From the NCBI RefSeq assembly GCF_018403685.1, contig NZ_BOVK01000029.1, positions 1 through 60,216 on the forward strand: a stretch of 60,216 nt of DNA, written 5' to 3'. Each line of letters opens with the position of its first letter. Positions within the stretch are counted from its first letter, which is position 1. Under the pieces are notes generated by a model that was given only the letters and a program-made list of their open reading frames with translations, did no database searches and had not been told where the DNA came from. Origin of the DNA: Xylanibacillus composti (GTDB lineage: Bacteria; Bacillota; Bacilli; Paenibacillales; K13). Of this stretch, positions 17,430-26,748 are shown piece after piece. A program made the position numbers and the translations under genes.

Positions 17430-18065
17430 ATGCTGGATACTGCATGCCTGTTGCAAGACGAGGTTGGCAGGCTCACCGGCGTTATCCTGGCCGGAGGCAA
17501 GCAAGAGAAGCCGGGTGGCGTGCACAAGGCATTATGGACGTATCAGGGGGAGAGGCTCGTACAGCGTCAAATCCAACTTATGCAGCCGATTTGCTCTGAA
17601 ATCATCTTGGTGACCAATGAGCCCCGGTTGTTCCTCCCCTTGGTCGACAGCCGCGTTCGGATTATAACGGATTTCTACGATGGCAAGGGGCCGCTAGGCG
17701 GCATGCACGCTGCCATGACGCTGGCCAAGCATCCCCATCTCTGGGTAGTCGGCTGCGATATGCCCTTTTTGTCATCCGATGCGGCGTTGCTTTCGTGGAA
17801 GCTGATCCGCAAGCTGGATGTGGATGCGGTCTTGCCATTGCTTGATGGGAAACTGCACCCATGGCATGGCGTTTACAATAAACGGTGCGCATCAGTGTTG
17901 TCGTTCTTGCTGGACAGGGATAAGGAATCGATCTGGAGCTTTCTTGAGAGAGTGCGCTTTGAGCCTTTGACAGAAGCGAATCTGGAGACGCATGGATTGA
18001 ACGGGCATTTCATCCGGCAAATTTGCACGGAGGATGAATACACGCACGCCAAGGCGATCGAGTGA
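17430..18065 (+). CDS. mobA: Molybdenum cofactor guanylyltransferase (MobA-like)
   Basis: This 211-residue nucleotidyltransferase links GMP to molybdopterin, the last step for bis-MGD enzymes such as nitrate reductase. Motifs are VILAGGKQEKPGG with a following KAL near residues 18-32, GPLGGMHAAM near 88, WVVGCDMPFLSSD near 108, and a C-terminal region with HPWHGVYNK. The Arg usual after LAGG is replaced by Lys/Glu, a deviation in the nucleotide loop. ATG 17430 is preferred over GTG 17421 because GGAGG (17417-17421) gives it correct spacing. An FNR-type box lies upstream, matching a role in anaerobic nitrate respiration. Confidence 0.85.
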   Translation: MLDTACLLQDEVGRLTGVILAGGKQEKPGGVHKALWTYQGERLVQRQIQLMQPICSEIILVTNEPRLFLPLVDSRVRIITDFYDGKGPLGGMHAAMTLAKHPHLWVVGCDMPFLSSDAALLSWKLIRKLDVDAVLPLLDGKLHPWHGVYNKRCASVLSFLLDRDKESIWSFLERVRFEPLTEANLETHGLNGHFIRQICTEDEYTHAKAIE

Positions 18066-18245
18066 GGAAGGGGGCGAAGGTCGGGTCGATACACGATCAC
18101 GTCGGAACGCATTCACGAACACCAATCGCTGCGGGCTCGGTTGCAAAATTTTGCCGAAGGCAACGCAAAGCGGACACGCCAGCTTATGGATGCTGGATGA
18201 GCTGAAAAGCCTGCAATAGCGTGTCCGGAGGCTGCCGGAGAGAGA

Positions 18246-19349
18246 CTACTTGGGTACAAGCAAGGTTACAATTGTGCCGCGATCGGGCTCGGAGTCGATG
18301 GTGAGTCGGCCGCCGACGCTGCGGGCCCGTTCCTCCATGCTGAACAATCCGACTCCTTTCGCATCGGCGGCGCGCCTAAAGCCTTTGCCGCGATCTTCAA
18401 TACAAGCCTTGATACAGGCTTCATCTTCTTGCAGCGTGACTTTGGCTTCTTCCACATCCGCATATCTTCCGATGTTCGTCAACGCTTCTTGAATGACCCG
18501 GTAGATGGTCGTCTCTTTGTTGGCATCCAGCCGTTTGCGCATGTTGCAGGTGAAGTCTACCTGAATGCCGTAATGCTCGGTGTAGTTTTCGATATACGAG
18601 CGAATGGCCGGCACAACGCCCAGGTCATCCAGCACCGAAGGCCGCAGCTCCCAAGCGAGCCCCCGCACTTCTTCAATAATAGAAGCGACATAGCCGCGAA
18701 TGCTTTCAAGCTCCTTCAGCTTCGTATCGCCAATCAGGCGGTCCATCTGGATGAGCAGCGAGAAGAGACTTTGCCCGATGCCGTCATGCAGCTCCCGCGA
18801 GAAGCGGCGGCGCTCTTCCTCCTGAATATTCATCACATGGGACATCATCTGCTTCAGTTCTTCCTCAACCTTTTTCAATTGGGTTACTTCATTGCGGATC
18901 GCAAGATATTGATAAGGGCGGCCTTGTTCATCCAGGAAGGGGACAATCGTCGTATTTACCCAGTAATAACTGCCAGTCTTTGCCTTGTTTTTGATTTCGC
19001 CGCGCCACACGTCTCCTGAGGAGATCGTCTGCCACAGGCTCCGCATGAACGCCTTGCTGTGATAACCGGAATTGATAATGCGGTGGTCTTGCCCGATTAA
19101 CTCGTCGCGGGAATACTGAGAGATTTCGCAAAACTTGTCATTCACATATTGAATCATGCCCCGGTGGTCTGTAATCGCTACAATCGATGAGGTGTCAAGC
19201 GCAAACTTGACGTCTGCGAGCTGCTTCAGGGAATGTTTGAGATTGTCGCGAAACGATGGGTCGAGTATGTGGAAATCAATCTGCTCCTGCAACTGGTCCA
19301 GGTTGTGGCCGATGACTTCCGGATGCAGCTTGTCACGATCATTCGTCAA
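18246..19349 (-). CDS. PAS-domain sensor histidine kinase, NreB/NarX type
   Basis: This 367-residue soluble kinase has a PAS domain (about residues 50-165, from ITDHRGMIQYVNDKF) and a PAC-like segment ending QYLAIRNEVTQLKK. A HisKA_3 domain follows with phospho-acceptor His in RELHDGIGQSL near 190, then an HATPase_c domain (NIGRYADVEEA, EDRGKGF, GVGLFSMEERA). It overlaps the regulator gene by 11 bp and is translated after it. The place beside an NreA homolog suggests nitrate/oxygen control. Staphylococcal NreB holds an oxygen-labile [4Fe-4S] cluster with four PAS cysteines; this PAS has only one Cys, so the signal must differ. Confidence 0.88.
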   Translation of the reverse strand: MTNDRDKLHPEVIGHNLDQLQEQIDFHILDPSFRDNLKHSLKQLADVKFALDTSSIVAITDHRGMIQYVNDKFCEISQYSRDELIGQDHRIINSGYHSKAFMRSLWQTISSGDVWRGEIKNKAKTGSYYWVNTTIVPFLDEQGRPYQYLAIRNEVTQLKKVEEELKQMMSHVMNIQEEERRRFSRELHDGIGQSLFSLLIQMDRLIGDTKLKELESIRGYVASIIEEVRGLAWELRPSVLDDLGVVPAIRSYIENYTEHYGIQVDFTCNMRKRLDANKETTIYRVIQEALTNIGRYADVEEAKVTLQEDEACIKACIEDRGKGFRRAADAKGVGLFSMEERARSVGGRLTIDSEPDRGTIVTLLVPK

Positions 19350-19995
19350 AGTGCAGCAGCCCTTTCTTCAATGCGTATTTTACCAAATCCGGCCTGGTCT
19401 TCAGTCCAAGTTTGTCCATGACGTTGCTTTTGTGGGATTCTACGGTTTTGACGCTGATGATCAGCTGCTCGGCAATTTCCTTGTTGCTGTAGCCCTTCGC
19501 TATCAGCGCCAGTATTTCCTTTTCCCGTTCTGACAATGTCTCATAGGCTGTAGGGGCGTCACCGCGCTTCAGCTTGTCCACGTATTCAGCCATCAGCTTC
19601 TTGGTTGCCGTCGGATACAAATAGGCATTGCCTTCGGCAACAGTTTGGATAGCGGTCACCAACTCATCATGCGGCGCGCTTTTCAACACATAGCCGGATG
19701 CGCCTGCATGGATGGCCCGAAACAAATACTCGTCATCGTCATGCATCGTCAAGATCAAGACGGCAACATCCGGCAGCAGCTTCTTTAATTCCGCCGTTGC
19801 TGTAAGCCCATCCTTGCCCTGCGGCATATTCAAATCCATCAGCACTACATCGGGACGCAAGGCCGCTGCCGCCTCTATCGCTTCATCGCCGTCCGCCGCT
19901 TCTCCGACCACTTCCATTTGTTCTTTCCCGTCCAACAACATTTTCAGCCCGGTGCGGACGACCGCGTGATCATCCACCAGCAATATCTTCACCAT
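19339..19995 (-). CDS. NarL/LuxR-family response regulator, NreC-like
   Basis: This 218-residue regulator has an N-terminal receiver (LLVDDHAVVRTGL, phospho-Asp in VVLMDLNMP near residue 54, conserved Lys in YVLKSAP near 104). A C-terminal LuxR helix-turn-helix follows (LSEREKEILALIAKGYSNKEIAEQL in two parts, then VKTVESHKSNVMDKL). It is cotranscribed with the overlapping kinase gene downstream on the minus strand and with the NreA-like gene about 150 bp upstream. By analogy it activates nitrate/nitrite respiration genes. Confidence 0.9.
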   Translation of the reverse strand: MVKILLVDDHAVVRTGLKMLLDGKEQMEVVGEAADGDEAIEAAAALRPDVVLMDLNMPQGKDGLTATAELKKLLPDVAVLILTMHDDDEYLFRAIHAGASGYVLKSAPHDELVTAIQTVAEGNAYLYPTATKKLMAEYVDKLKRGDAPTAYETLSEREKEILALIAKGYSNKEIAEQLIISVKTVESHKSNVMDKLGLKTRPDLVKYALKKGLLHFDE

Positions 19996-20146
19996 CTCCG
20001 GTTCTCCTTCCTGCGATATAAGGCCGTTTTACCTAACGGAGGAACGCTTCGACGCTTATTCCTGCTGCTTTCGGCGGGACCTCTAAAACAATCCTGCACG
20101 TTCTATTATACAAAACAATCCCGGCAATAGAAAAAATTCGGGATGA

Positions 20147-20581
20147 TCACGGTTCTATGAACAAGAGCAGTTGTTTGGATACGTTCTCTATGATTTCGAC
20201 TTCCTGCACGGTGTAGGGGTGCGGGCTTCGTCTTGCCGCCAGCAGAACAGCCTTGATTCCATGCCCTGTACTAATCGGGACAGCTACTGCGCTGTGAAGC
20301 TGCTCGGCTGTAATCAGCGGGCAGTCAGCCCGCAAGCCTGAAAGGGAGGGAGCGCGATCGTCCCATAAGACGGGCTTGCCGATGCGGAATGCGACGCCTG
20401 CGGGACCGGAGCCGGGCTTTAGCAGCATTTGCTTGTAACGCTCGCTCCGATTGCCTGCAGCGTAGCGCCAGCGCGCCTTCTGATGAGATTCCAGCAAGGC
20501 AAGCCCGGTGAAATCGCTGGCGGCCAATGTACGCAAACGCTCCAATGCTTGCGATATGGGGTGGTTGACGAGCTGCATCAT
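20147..20581 (-). CDS. NreA-like GAF-domain nitrate receptor
   Basis: The 144-residue protein is a single GAF domain. The stretch ARWRYAAGNRSERYKQM followed by PGSGPAGVAFRIGKPV matches the NreA pattern, whose staphylococcal member binds nitrate and inhibits the NreB kinase. The C-terminal helix VQEVEIIENVSKQLLLF completes the fold. AAAGGAGG sits in front of tandem ATGs (20581 and 20578). Position upstream of, and in line with, the regulator and kinase genes supports an NreABC-like module. The gene is divergent from fnr. Confidence 0.85.
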   Translation of the reverse strand: MMQLVNHPISQALERLRTLAASDFTGLALLESHQKARWRYAAGNRSERYKQMLLKPGSGPAGVAFRIGKPVLWDDRAPSLSGLRADCPLITAEQLHSAVAVPISTGHGIKAVLLAARRSPHPYTVQEVEIIENVSKQLLLFIEP

Positions 20582-20653
20582 TCGCTTCCTCCTTTTCGAT
20601 CGTACTTTTGTACTCGTCCTTTTATTGTAATGATTTCGCAGTCATTTGTATGT

Positions 20654-20755
20654 CGGGGAACACCCTTAATTTGCTTATCGGGGAATTCCCTCATCCCGCA
20701 GGCGCGTCAATTGCCGGGTTCGCCCTTTCCCCATGTCGGAATCAGGGGATTCCCC
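20654..20755. promoter_or_regulatory. Three GGGGAATTCCC-type palindromes between nreA-like gene and fnr
   Basis: CGGGGAACACCC (20654-20665), GGGGAATTCCC (20680-20690) and GGGGATTCCCC (20745-20755) share one palindromic core. They lie in the only control region for the divergent NreA-like and fnr genes. They look like operator copies for a dimeric regulator; the adjacent NreC-like protein is the obvious candidate, but this is inference. Confidence 0.5.
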
Positions 20756-20846
20756 TTGGGAAAAATCAGCATTTCTCCCGATAGGATTGCGCTTCGGATT
20801 CTCTTAGGATGGAAGTATGGAGTTCAGATCGAGAGGAGTGACGCAT

Positions 20847-21557
20847 ATGGCATTGGCGACGAACAACCTGGGCATTGCACGGTTCTTGTCCGATGACAAT
20901 ATGGAAATGCTGCGCGGGATTATGTATACCAAGCAAGCGGAAAAAGGAACGTACCTGTACTGGGAAGGGGACTCGGCTGACAAGCTGTATTACATCATCA
21001 AGGGACGGGTTCGTCTGACCAAGACGATGGATACCGGCAAGTCGTTCACGCTGTATTTGTACCAGGACGGCGATTTGTTCGGCCAGCTCGATCCGTTCCA
21101 GGATTCCTTGCACGATTTCAGCGCAGAAGTAATCGAGGACAGCAGGATCGGGATGATCCAGCGCAAGGATTTGGAAGTGCTGCTGTGGCAGCACGGCGAT
21201 TTGGCCATCCAATTTATGAAATGGATGGGCTTGACCCATCGGGTAACCCAGTCAAAGTTTCGTGATTTGATGATGTTCGGCAAGACCGGTGCGCTCTGCT
21301 CGCTGTTGATTCGGCTCAGCAATACGTACGGTGTACCCCAGGAAGGCTCGGAGATCTGGATTGATCTCAAGATCAACAATACGGAAATGGCCGAAATGAT
21401 CGGCACCGCAAGAGAAAGCGTCAACCGGATATTGACCGATTTGCGAAAAGCCGATGTGATCGACTATGTCGATGGCCATCTCGTGATTAAAGATTTGTCA
21501 TATTTGCGCGATGTGTGCCATTGCGAGCAATGTCCGATGGAGGTATGCCGCATGTAG
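20847..21557 (+). CDS. fnr: Anaerobic regulator FNR (Bacillus type)
   Basis: This 236-residue CRP/FNR-family regulator has a cyclic-nucleotide-binding-like beta barrel (residues 20-140) and a helix-turn-helix (NNTEMAEMIGTARESVNRIL near 185). It ends in a cysteine-rich tail CHCEQCPMEVCRM with Cys226, Cys229 and Cys234. A C-terminal CxxCxxxxC cluster ligating [4Fe-4S] is the hallmark of Bacillus FNR, in contrast to the N-terminal cluster of the Escherichia coli protein. The ATG at 20847 is chosen because GAGAGGAG lies 9 bp upstream; an earlier in-frame ATG at 20817 has no ribosome site. It probably controls the FNR box near mobA. Confidence 0.92.
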   Translation: MALATNNLGIARFLSDDNMEMLRGIMYTKQAEKGTYLYWEGDSADKLYYIIKGRVRLTKTMDTGKSFTLYLYQDGDLFGQLDPFQDSLHDFSAEVIEDSRIGMIQRKDLEVLLWQHGDLAIQFMKWMGLTHRVTQSKFRDLMMFGKTGALCSLLIRLSNTYGVPQEGSEIWIDLKINNTEMAEMIGTARESVNRILTDLRKADVIDYVDGHLVIKDLSYLRDVCHCEQCPMEVCRM

Positions 21558-21586
21558 GCATCAATCACAGGAGAGGGGGAAAGGCC

Positions 21587-21670
21587 ATGGATCGCGCATT
21601 AACATTCAAGCTTGCCAAGATGATGTTTTTGACTGTGTACAACAGTGGATCTGCAGTCGTCCGATTGTGA
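21587..21670 (+). CDS. Possible 27-residue peptide or truncated gene after fnr
   Basis: An AGGAGAGGGGGAAAGG ribosome site precedes ATG 21587, which opens a 27-codon frame beginning MDRALTFKLAKMMF. It starts 29 bp after the fnr stop. The good ribosome site suggests real translation, but the peptide is short and unrecognised; it could be the start of a lost gene or a leader. Confidence 0.35.
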   Translation: MDRALTFKLAKMMFLTVYNSGSAVVRL

Positions 21671-21782
21671 CGGCATTACGCTCCTCTCTCGTCTTTCCGC
21701 AATTCGTCGCAAAATGCGGAATAAACCCATCCTGATGCATACTCCTAACCAAACTACGCAATCTATGACATATTACTGGATG

Positions 21783-23282
21783 AACAGGATGGTTCAGGTG
21801 TATCTATTCCGCATGATCAAAAAACTGCTTCTGCGTAAGGAACAACAGCACGAGCTGCAGCAGGGCGACAGTGCGCCGTCTCCGCCGACATTGGCTCATG
21901 TCTTGCAGGAATTTGAGCAATGTTCAGATTTGAAGCATCGCTTCTTCCCGGACATTCACATCGATGTGCTTTACTTTGACCATATGGTCAGCGGCGAGGA
22001 TGTGGGCAGGGAGATCTTGCAGCCATTAAGAAGTTTGTCCGTGCAGGAAGTTTCCGCTTATATGCGTCGTTCCCCCTTTAAAAGAATAGACGAAGCCAAA
22101 CGACTGATTAAGGGAATCTTGGATGGTCAAACAGCACTGTTCTGGAAGGACCAGGCCTATCTGGCTGATACAAATGGCCCCCAGTTCCGCTCCGTGCAGC
22201 AATCCGAAACCGAAACGGTGATTACAGGACCGCATGATTCATTCATTGAAAACATTCAGACGAACCTGTCGCTCATTCGCAGCAGAATCAAAAGCTCGCA
22301 TTTGAAGGTCATTCCATGCGAAGTGGGCGAGATTACAAAAACAACAGTGTATATTCTGTTTATTCAGGATATCGCCAATCGCGAGCTGGTCCATAAACTC
22401 GTCCGTCGCATCGAGTCCGTTGAGATGGACGGACTAACCGATACGAACATGCTGATTCAATACATCGATGAGCATCCGAATTCCGTATTTCCGCAGTTTT
22501 TGACAACAGAGCGCCCCGATGCGGCGGTGTCCAGGCTGCTGTCCGGAAGAATTGTGGGGATCGTGGACGGAAGCCCGTCGGCGTTCAGCGCGCCGACTAA
22601 TTTCTTTGAATTTTTCTCTTCTCCTGACGACTATTATCAGCGCTGGATGCTTGGAACGGCACTCCGGTTTTTGCGGTTCCTGGCGTTCATCATCACTGTG
22701 ACATTTACAGCTTTCTACGTTTCTGTGACTACGTATCACTATGAGATGATTCCGGCTGCGCTGCTGACCAATTTGGCGGAATCCCGGTATCGGGTGCCCT
22801 TCCCGCCAATTTATGAGGCGCTGCTGATGGAAATCACCATTGAGCTCCTGCGCGAGGCGGGAGCCAGGCTGCCTACCAAGATCGGCCAGACAATTGGCAT
22901 TGTCGGCGGTATTGTCATCGGCCAAGCTGCAGTCCAGGCCGGTTTAACCAGCAATGTCTTAATAATCGCTGTAGCCTCTTCAGCAATTGCTTCCTTCGTC
23001 ATTCCCAGTTATGTGATGAGTGCTTCGATTCGCCTGATTCGATTTGGCTTAATCGTTCTGGCAGGAATGTGGGGGAATATGGGCTTGATGTTCGGTGTCG
23101 CGTACATCGTCATTCACTTAAGCGGTTTAAGCAATTTGGGCGTATCTTACTTAAGTCCTTTGGCGCCCATGAATGTGTCTGATTGGAAGGATGTCTTTAT
23201 TCGCGCGCCATATTGGCTGATGCGCAAGCGGTCAACGAGCGTCAAGTCGCCCAATCCGACCCGAAATCGAATGAAACAATAA
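21783..23282 (+). CDS. Spore germination receptor subunit A (GerA family)
   Basis: This A subunit of a germinant receptor sits in the spore inner membrane. The N-terminal half is hydrophilic (HVLQEFEQCSDLKHRFFP and DTNMLIQYIDEHPNSVFPQF), and the C-terminal half has five or so membrane segments with the hallmark LSGRIVGIVDGSP, PFPPIYEALLMEI and LPTKIGQTIGIVGGIVIGQA. The frame is open upstream to 21645, but none of the candidate starts (GTG 21645, ATG 21714, 21738, 21768, 21783, 21792) has a convincing ribosome site; 21783 is my best guess at about 499 residues. It is followed 10 bp later by the B subunit. Confidence 0.9.
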   Translation, partial: NRMVQVYLFRMIKKLLLRKEQQHELQQGDSAPSPPTLAHVLQEFEQCSDLKHRFFPDIHIDVLYFDHMVSGEDVGREILQPLRSLSVQEVSAYMRRSPFKRIDEAKRLIKGILDGQTALFWKDQAYLADTNGPQFRSVQQSETETVITGPHDSFIENIQTNLSLIRSRIKSSHLKVIPCEVGEITKTTVYILFIQDIANRELVHKLVRRIESVEMDGLTDTNMLIQYIDEHPNSVFPQFLTTERPDAAVSRLLSGRIVGIVDGSPSAFSAPTNFFEFFSSPDDYYQRWMLGTALRFLRFLAFIITVTFTAFYVSVTTYHYEMIPAALLTNLAESRYRVPFPPIYEALLMEITIELLREAGARLPTKIGQTIGIVGGIVIGQAAVQAGLTSNVLIIAVASSAIASFVIPSYVMSASIRLIRFGLIVLAGMWGNMGLMFGVAYIVIHLSGLSNLGVSYLSPLAPMNVSDWKDVFIRAPYWLMRKRSTSVKSPNPTRNRMKQ

Positions 23283-23292
23283 GGAGAACGCT

Positions 23293-24384
23293 ATGGTTCG
23301 TGAAAAGCTGCACCCTCTGCATATTGCCATTCTGACATATATGGTACAGTCGGGAGTCATGGTGTTTGTTCTGCCGCGGCTGACGGCCGAAAATTACGGG
23401 AGAAACGGGTGGCTGTCGATTGTCATCTTCTCCGCTGCGGCTACGTTGAGCATTTTCCTTATCAGCCTTGTCTTTCGGCTTGGGAAAGAGACTTCCATTC
23501 TCCATATCGCCGAGTCGCTCGTTTGGAAGCCGCTCCTGATTCCCGTTTATCTGGTTCTTGTCAGCTTGCTTGCTTTCACAGGCTGTATGGTAGGCAAGGA
23601 GTTTATCCTGATCTTTCAAATGATCGCCTTTCCTACGACGAATCCCATGATTTTTAAGGGCGTCTTCGATATTTTGGCCTTGCTGCTGCTCCTGAAAGGC
23701 ATATACAACATATCGAAGGCAGCCACGGTCTTCTTTTTTCTGACCATTTGGATGATGGCGCTCCTGCTTTTTTACCTTGGAGAGTTCGAATGGGCCAGGC
23801 TCACACCGTTCTTGTTCCGCGGGGACACGTCCTACGTTCATGGGGGAGTTGAAATCTTTACGGCATTTCTTGGTTTCGAGATCTGCATGTTTCTCGCCCC
23901 CTATGCCGAACGTGTCCGCTCCTTGTTCAAGGCTGTCTATATCGGAAATCTGCTTACTACGGTCGTATATTTGAGCGTCGCCATAGTCGCTTACGGCTTT
24001 TTCAGCTTTGGGCAGTTAGTGGAAACGAGATACCCGGTGCTTGATCTGCTTGCTTATATTGAGTTGCCCTTTATCGAACGAATGGAAAACTTCCTGTTCA
24101 CGTTCTTTCTGCTGCTCATTCTCATATCGTCGGTCATGTACTTTTGGATGGCTGAAGAGATCTTAAATCATCTTGCCCCGCGCATTCAGAGAAAATGGCT
24201 GAGCGTGTTTGTAGTTTTCGGAAGCTTCTGCTTTTCGTACTTTCCCAGCTTGATCAGAGAGGTTGAAATGTGGCTGCGATGGCTTGCCTATGCGGAATTG
24301 GTGCTTGTATTTATCATTCCGGTTCTGCTCATTGGCTTGCTTCTTATTCGCCGATGGAGAAAGGGGGAGAATTATGCTGCGTAA
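23293..24384 (+). CDS. Spore germination receptor subunit B (GerB, amino-acid-permease fold)
   Basis: This 363-residue integral membrane protein has about ten helices and belongs to the GerB/spore permease family. Features are the N-terminal LHPLHIAILTYMVQSGVMV, the conserved GRNGWLSI after the first helices, and a cytoplasmic tail LLLIRRWRKGE. It is the probable germinant-binding subunit. ATG 23293 follows AAGGAGA. The gene overlaps the C subunit by 11 bp. Confidence 0.9.
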   Translation: MVREKLHPLHIAILTYMVQSGVMVFVLPRLTAENYGRNGWLSIVIFSAAATLSIFLISLVFRLGKETSILHIAESLVWKPLLIPVYLVLVSLLAFTGCMVGKEFILIFQMIAFPTTNPMIFKGVFDILALLLLLKGIYNISKAATVFFFLTIWMMALLLFYLGEFEWARLTPFLFRGDTSYVHGGVEIFTAFLGFEICMFLAPYAERVRSLFKAVYIGNLLTTVVYLSVAIVAYGFFSFGQLVETRYPVLDLLAYIELPFIERMENFLFTFFLLLILISSVMYFWMAEEILNHLAPRIQRKWLSVFVVFGSFCFSYFPSLIREVEMWLRWLAYAELVLVFIIPVLLIGLLLIRRWRKGENYAA

Positions 24385-25495
24385 GCGCATCAGCTGGCTG
24401 TTGGGGATAATTGTGCTTGCCGGGTGCAGCACGAGCGACCAGCGCATTTTGGAGGAACTGGGGTTCACGCATACGACCAGCTATGATCTGATCAGTCAGG
24501 AAGAGGGAGCAAGCGAGGATGAAAAACTGAAAATTACAATTTCTATCCCGAAGGCTGATCCGGATGCCGAAGACAAACGCGAGGTTCTCACCGCCACTGG
24601 AAGAACGAGCAAGGAAGCCCGAATCCAGTTGTCCAAAATGACCAACCGCACTTTGGTCAGCGGTCAGCTGCGGAACATCTTGTATGGATCGGAGTTGGCC
24701 CGAGCCGGGATCTGGGAGCATATCGATACGTTGATCCGCGACCCGTCGATTGGCCAGCGCGTCAAGATAACGCTTGTAGATGGGTCTGCGCATGACTTGC
24801 TCGCGAAAGAATATCCCGATCACCCGATCACAGGCGTCTATATTGCCCAAATGCTGGATAAAGAAGCGAAATACCAGACCGTACCTGACACCAACCTGTA
24901 CCATTTTGTCCGGGATTATTTCGATGACGGCATCGATCCGGTCGCCCCTGTTATGAAGGATCATGGGGATCATGTGGACATATCCGGCATCGGCTTGTTT
25001 CAAGACGATCGATATGTGACGAAGATTGCGACTCAGCAGACTATGATCTTTGCTTTATTGCGAGGGGGATTCAAGCAAGGGGAAATCAGTATTCAATTAG
25101 ACGATGGATCGGAAGGCCGTGAGTTTGTCTTCTTCAGTTCGCTAAGCAGCAAGCGCAAAGTTAAAGTGTTGAATCCGAAGCCTCCGTTTTCAGTGGAAAT
25201 ACACGTCACTGCCAGAGCGTCCGTTCTGGAGTATATTGGCGATTTGAAACCGAGCGAAGTGCCGGATCAGGAAAAGCTGGAACGAAAAATCTCGGACTAT
25301 CTTCAGCAGGAAGCACAGAAAATGGTGGAAATGATGCAGAAGCATCAAGTGGACAGCCTGGGCATCGGGAAGGATATCCGGAATCATATGAGCTTCAAGG
25401 AGTGGTCCGAATTGGACTGGCGCGAGGCCTATGCCCAGATGGAAATACGCTGCAATGTGCAAGCCGAGATCAAGGACTACGGCAAGTTTCAATAG
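24374..25495 (+). CDS. Spore germination lipoprotein subunit C (GerC)
   Basis: This is a 373-residue lipoprotein with an N-terminal signal MLRKRISWLLGIIVLAGC; the lipobox LAGC puts the lipid on Cys18. The GerAC family pattern is visible in VSGQLRNILYGSELARAG, DPSIGQRVKI and the C-terminal DSLGIGKDIRNHMSFKEW. It completes a three-gene gerABC receptor operon. The start ATG 24374 overlaps the B-subunit stop and follows AGGGGGAGA. Confidence 0.92.
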   Translation: MLRKRISWLLGIIVLAGCSTSDQRILEELGFTHTTSYDLISQEEGASEDEKLKITISIPKADPDAEDKREVLTATGRTSKEARIQLSKMTNRTLVSGQLRNILYGSELARAGIWEHIDTLIRDPSIGQRVKITLVDGSAHDLLAKEYPDHPITGVYIAQMLDKEAKYQTVPDTNLYHFVRDYFDDGIDPVAPVMKDHGDHVDISGIGLFQDDRYVTKIATQQTMIFALLRGGFKQGEISIQLDDGSEGREFVFFSSLSSKRKVKVLNPKPPFSVEIHVTARASVLEYIGDLKPSEVPDQEKLERKISDYLQQEAQKMVEMMQKHQVDSLGIGKDIRNHMSFKEWSELDWREAYAQMEIRCNVQAEIKDYGKFQ

Positions 25496-25671
25496 TTCTT
25501 GATCCCGGTGCCATGTTTCTGCATCGATTTGACCGAACAGTTCCAGCCTCGGGCACACATACCGTGAATTTCTTTTTATGATCAAAAAAGCAGCAGGAAA
25601 AATGAAGGGGGCAAGAGAATATTGGACTAGATACCGGCTCAAACAGTAGCAAGTATAAGGGAGGATGAAAG

Positions 25672-26721
25672 ATGGGACAGCATGACTTCAAATCAGGCGT
25701 GAATTTGGGCGGTTGGATTTCGCAATACCGGGCATACAGCATGGAGCATTTCGACACGTTCATTACGGAACAAGATGTCGCGCAGATTGCCAAATGGGGA
25801 ATGGACCATATCCGCTTGCCGGTCGATTATCCCGTAATTATGCATGACGGCGCAGAAGGTGCAGAGGGATGGAACGAGGAAGGTTTGTCCTATATCGACA
25901 AGTGCCTGGATTGGGCAACCAAGTACGGACTTGGCGTGGTACTGGATCTGCATAAAGCGCCGGGCTACAGCTTTGGGACACTGGACAAGAATAACCTGTT
26001 TACCGATGTTCGCATGCAGGAACGGTTTTGTCAAATCTGGCAGATGTTCGCCAACCGCTATAGATCGGAAGGGGAATACCTGCAGTTCGAGCTGCTCAAT
26101 GAAGTCGTAGATCAGGACAGCACCAGATGGAATCGTCTCGCTCACCGAGCAATCGCAGCAATCCGGGGAGCCGATCATGGCCGTGCCATTATTTATGGCG
26201 GAAACTACTATAACTCTATTGACGAGCTGAAGGAAATCGAACTTGTCCCGAATGATGATCGGATTATTTATACTTTCCATATGTACAAGCCGATTTTGTT
26301 CACCCATCAGAAAGCGCCATGGGTTCCTGTATTGCATGCTTACAACCAGACAGTGGAGTACCCGGGAGAGGCCGTGGGCATTCAAGAATTTATAGACAGC
26401 AATCCCGATATTCGGGACAATCACATGAAGGAATACATTCCGGAATATATGGACAAGTCGCTGATGGAGAAATATTTGCAGCCGGCCGCAGACTTTATTG
26501 CACAAACAGGCAAGCCGCTGTATTGCGGTGAATACGGTGTCATTAACCGAACGCCTGCTGATAGCCGCAACCGTTGGCACAAAGATGTAACCGATCTGTT
26601 CAAGCAGATGAACATCGGCAGCGCGGTTTGGTCCTATAAAGAAATGAGCTTCGGACTGGTAGACGCTTCAGGCCAAGTAGTGGACGAGGAACTGGTGCGC
26701 ATTCTTACCTCCAAGCAATAG
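25672..26721 (+). CDS. Glycoside hydrolase family 5-like protein, cytoplasmic
   Basis: This 349-residue (beta/alpha)8 hydrolase begins FKSGVNLGGWISQYR and keeps the GH5 pattern HIRLPVDYP (about 45). The acid/base Glu is Glu144 in LLNEVVD, the catalytic-site HMYKP motif is near 205, and the nucleophile is Glu287 in YCGEYGV. There is no signal peptide, unlike secreted cellulases, so it likely cleaves imported beta-oligosaccharides. It stands alone, with AGGGAGGATG before ATG 25672 and a terminator after it. Confidence 0.88.
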   Translation: MGQHDFKSGVNLGGWISQYRAYSMEHFDTFITEQDVAQIAKWGMDHIRLPVDYPVIMHDGAEGAEGWNEEGLSYIDKCLDWATKYGLGVVLDLHKAPGYSFGTLDKNNLFTDVRMQERFCQIWQMFANRYRSEGEYLQFELLNEVVDQDSTRWNRLAHRAIAAIRGADHGRAIIYGGNYYNSIDELKEIELVPNDDRIIYTFHMYKPILFTHQKAPWVPVLHAYNQTVEYPGEAVGIQEFIDSNPDIRDNHMKEYIPEYMDKSLMEKYLQPAADFIAQTGKPLYCGEYGVINRTPADSRNRWHKDVTDLFKQMNIGSAVWSYKEMSFGLVDASGQVVDEELVRILTSKQ

Positions 26722-26748
26722 GAATTTGCCCCATCTGCATGGGAAAGA

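Noticed and set aside
20600-20846. FNR autoregulation box upstream of fnr
   Set aside because: I looked for TGTGA-N6-TCACA or near matches and found none; only the GGGGAATTCCC-type palindromes are present.
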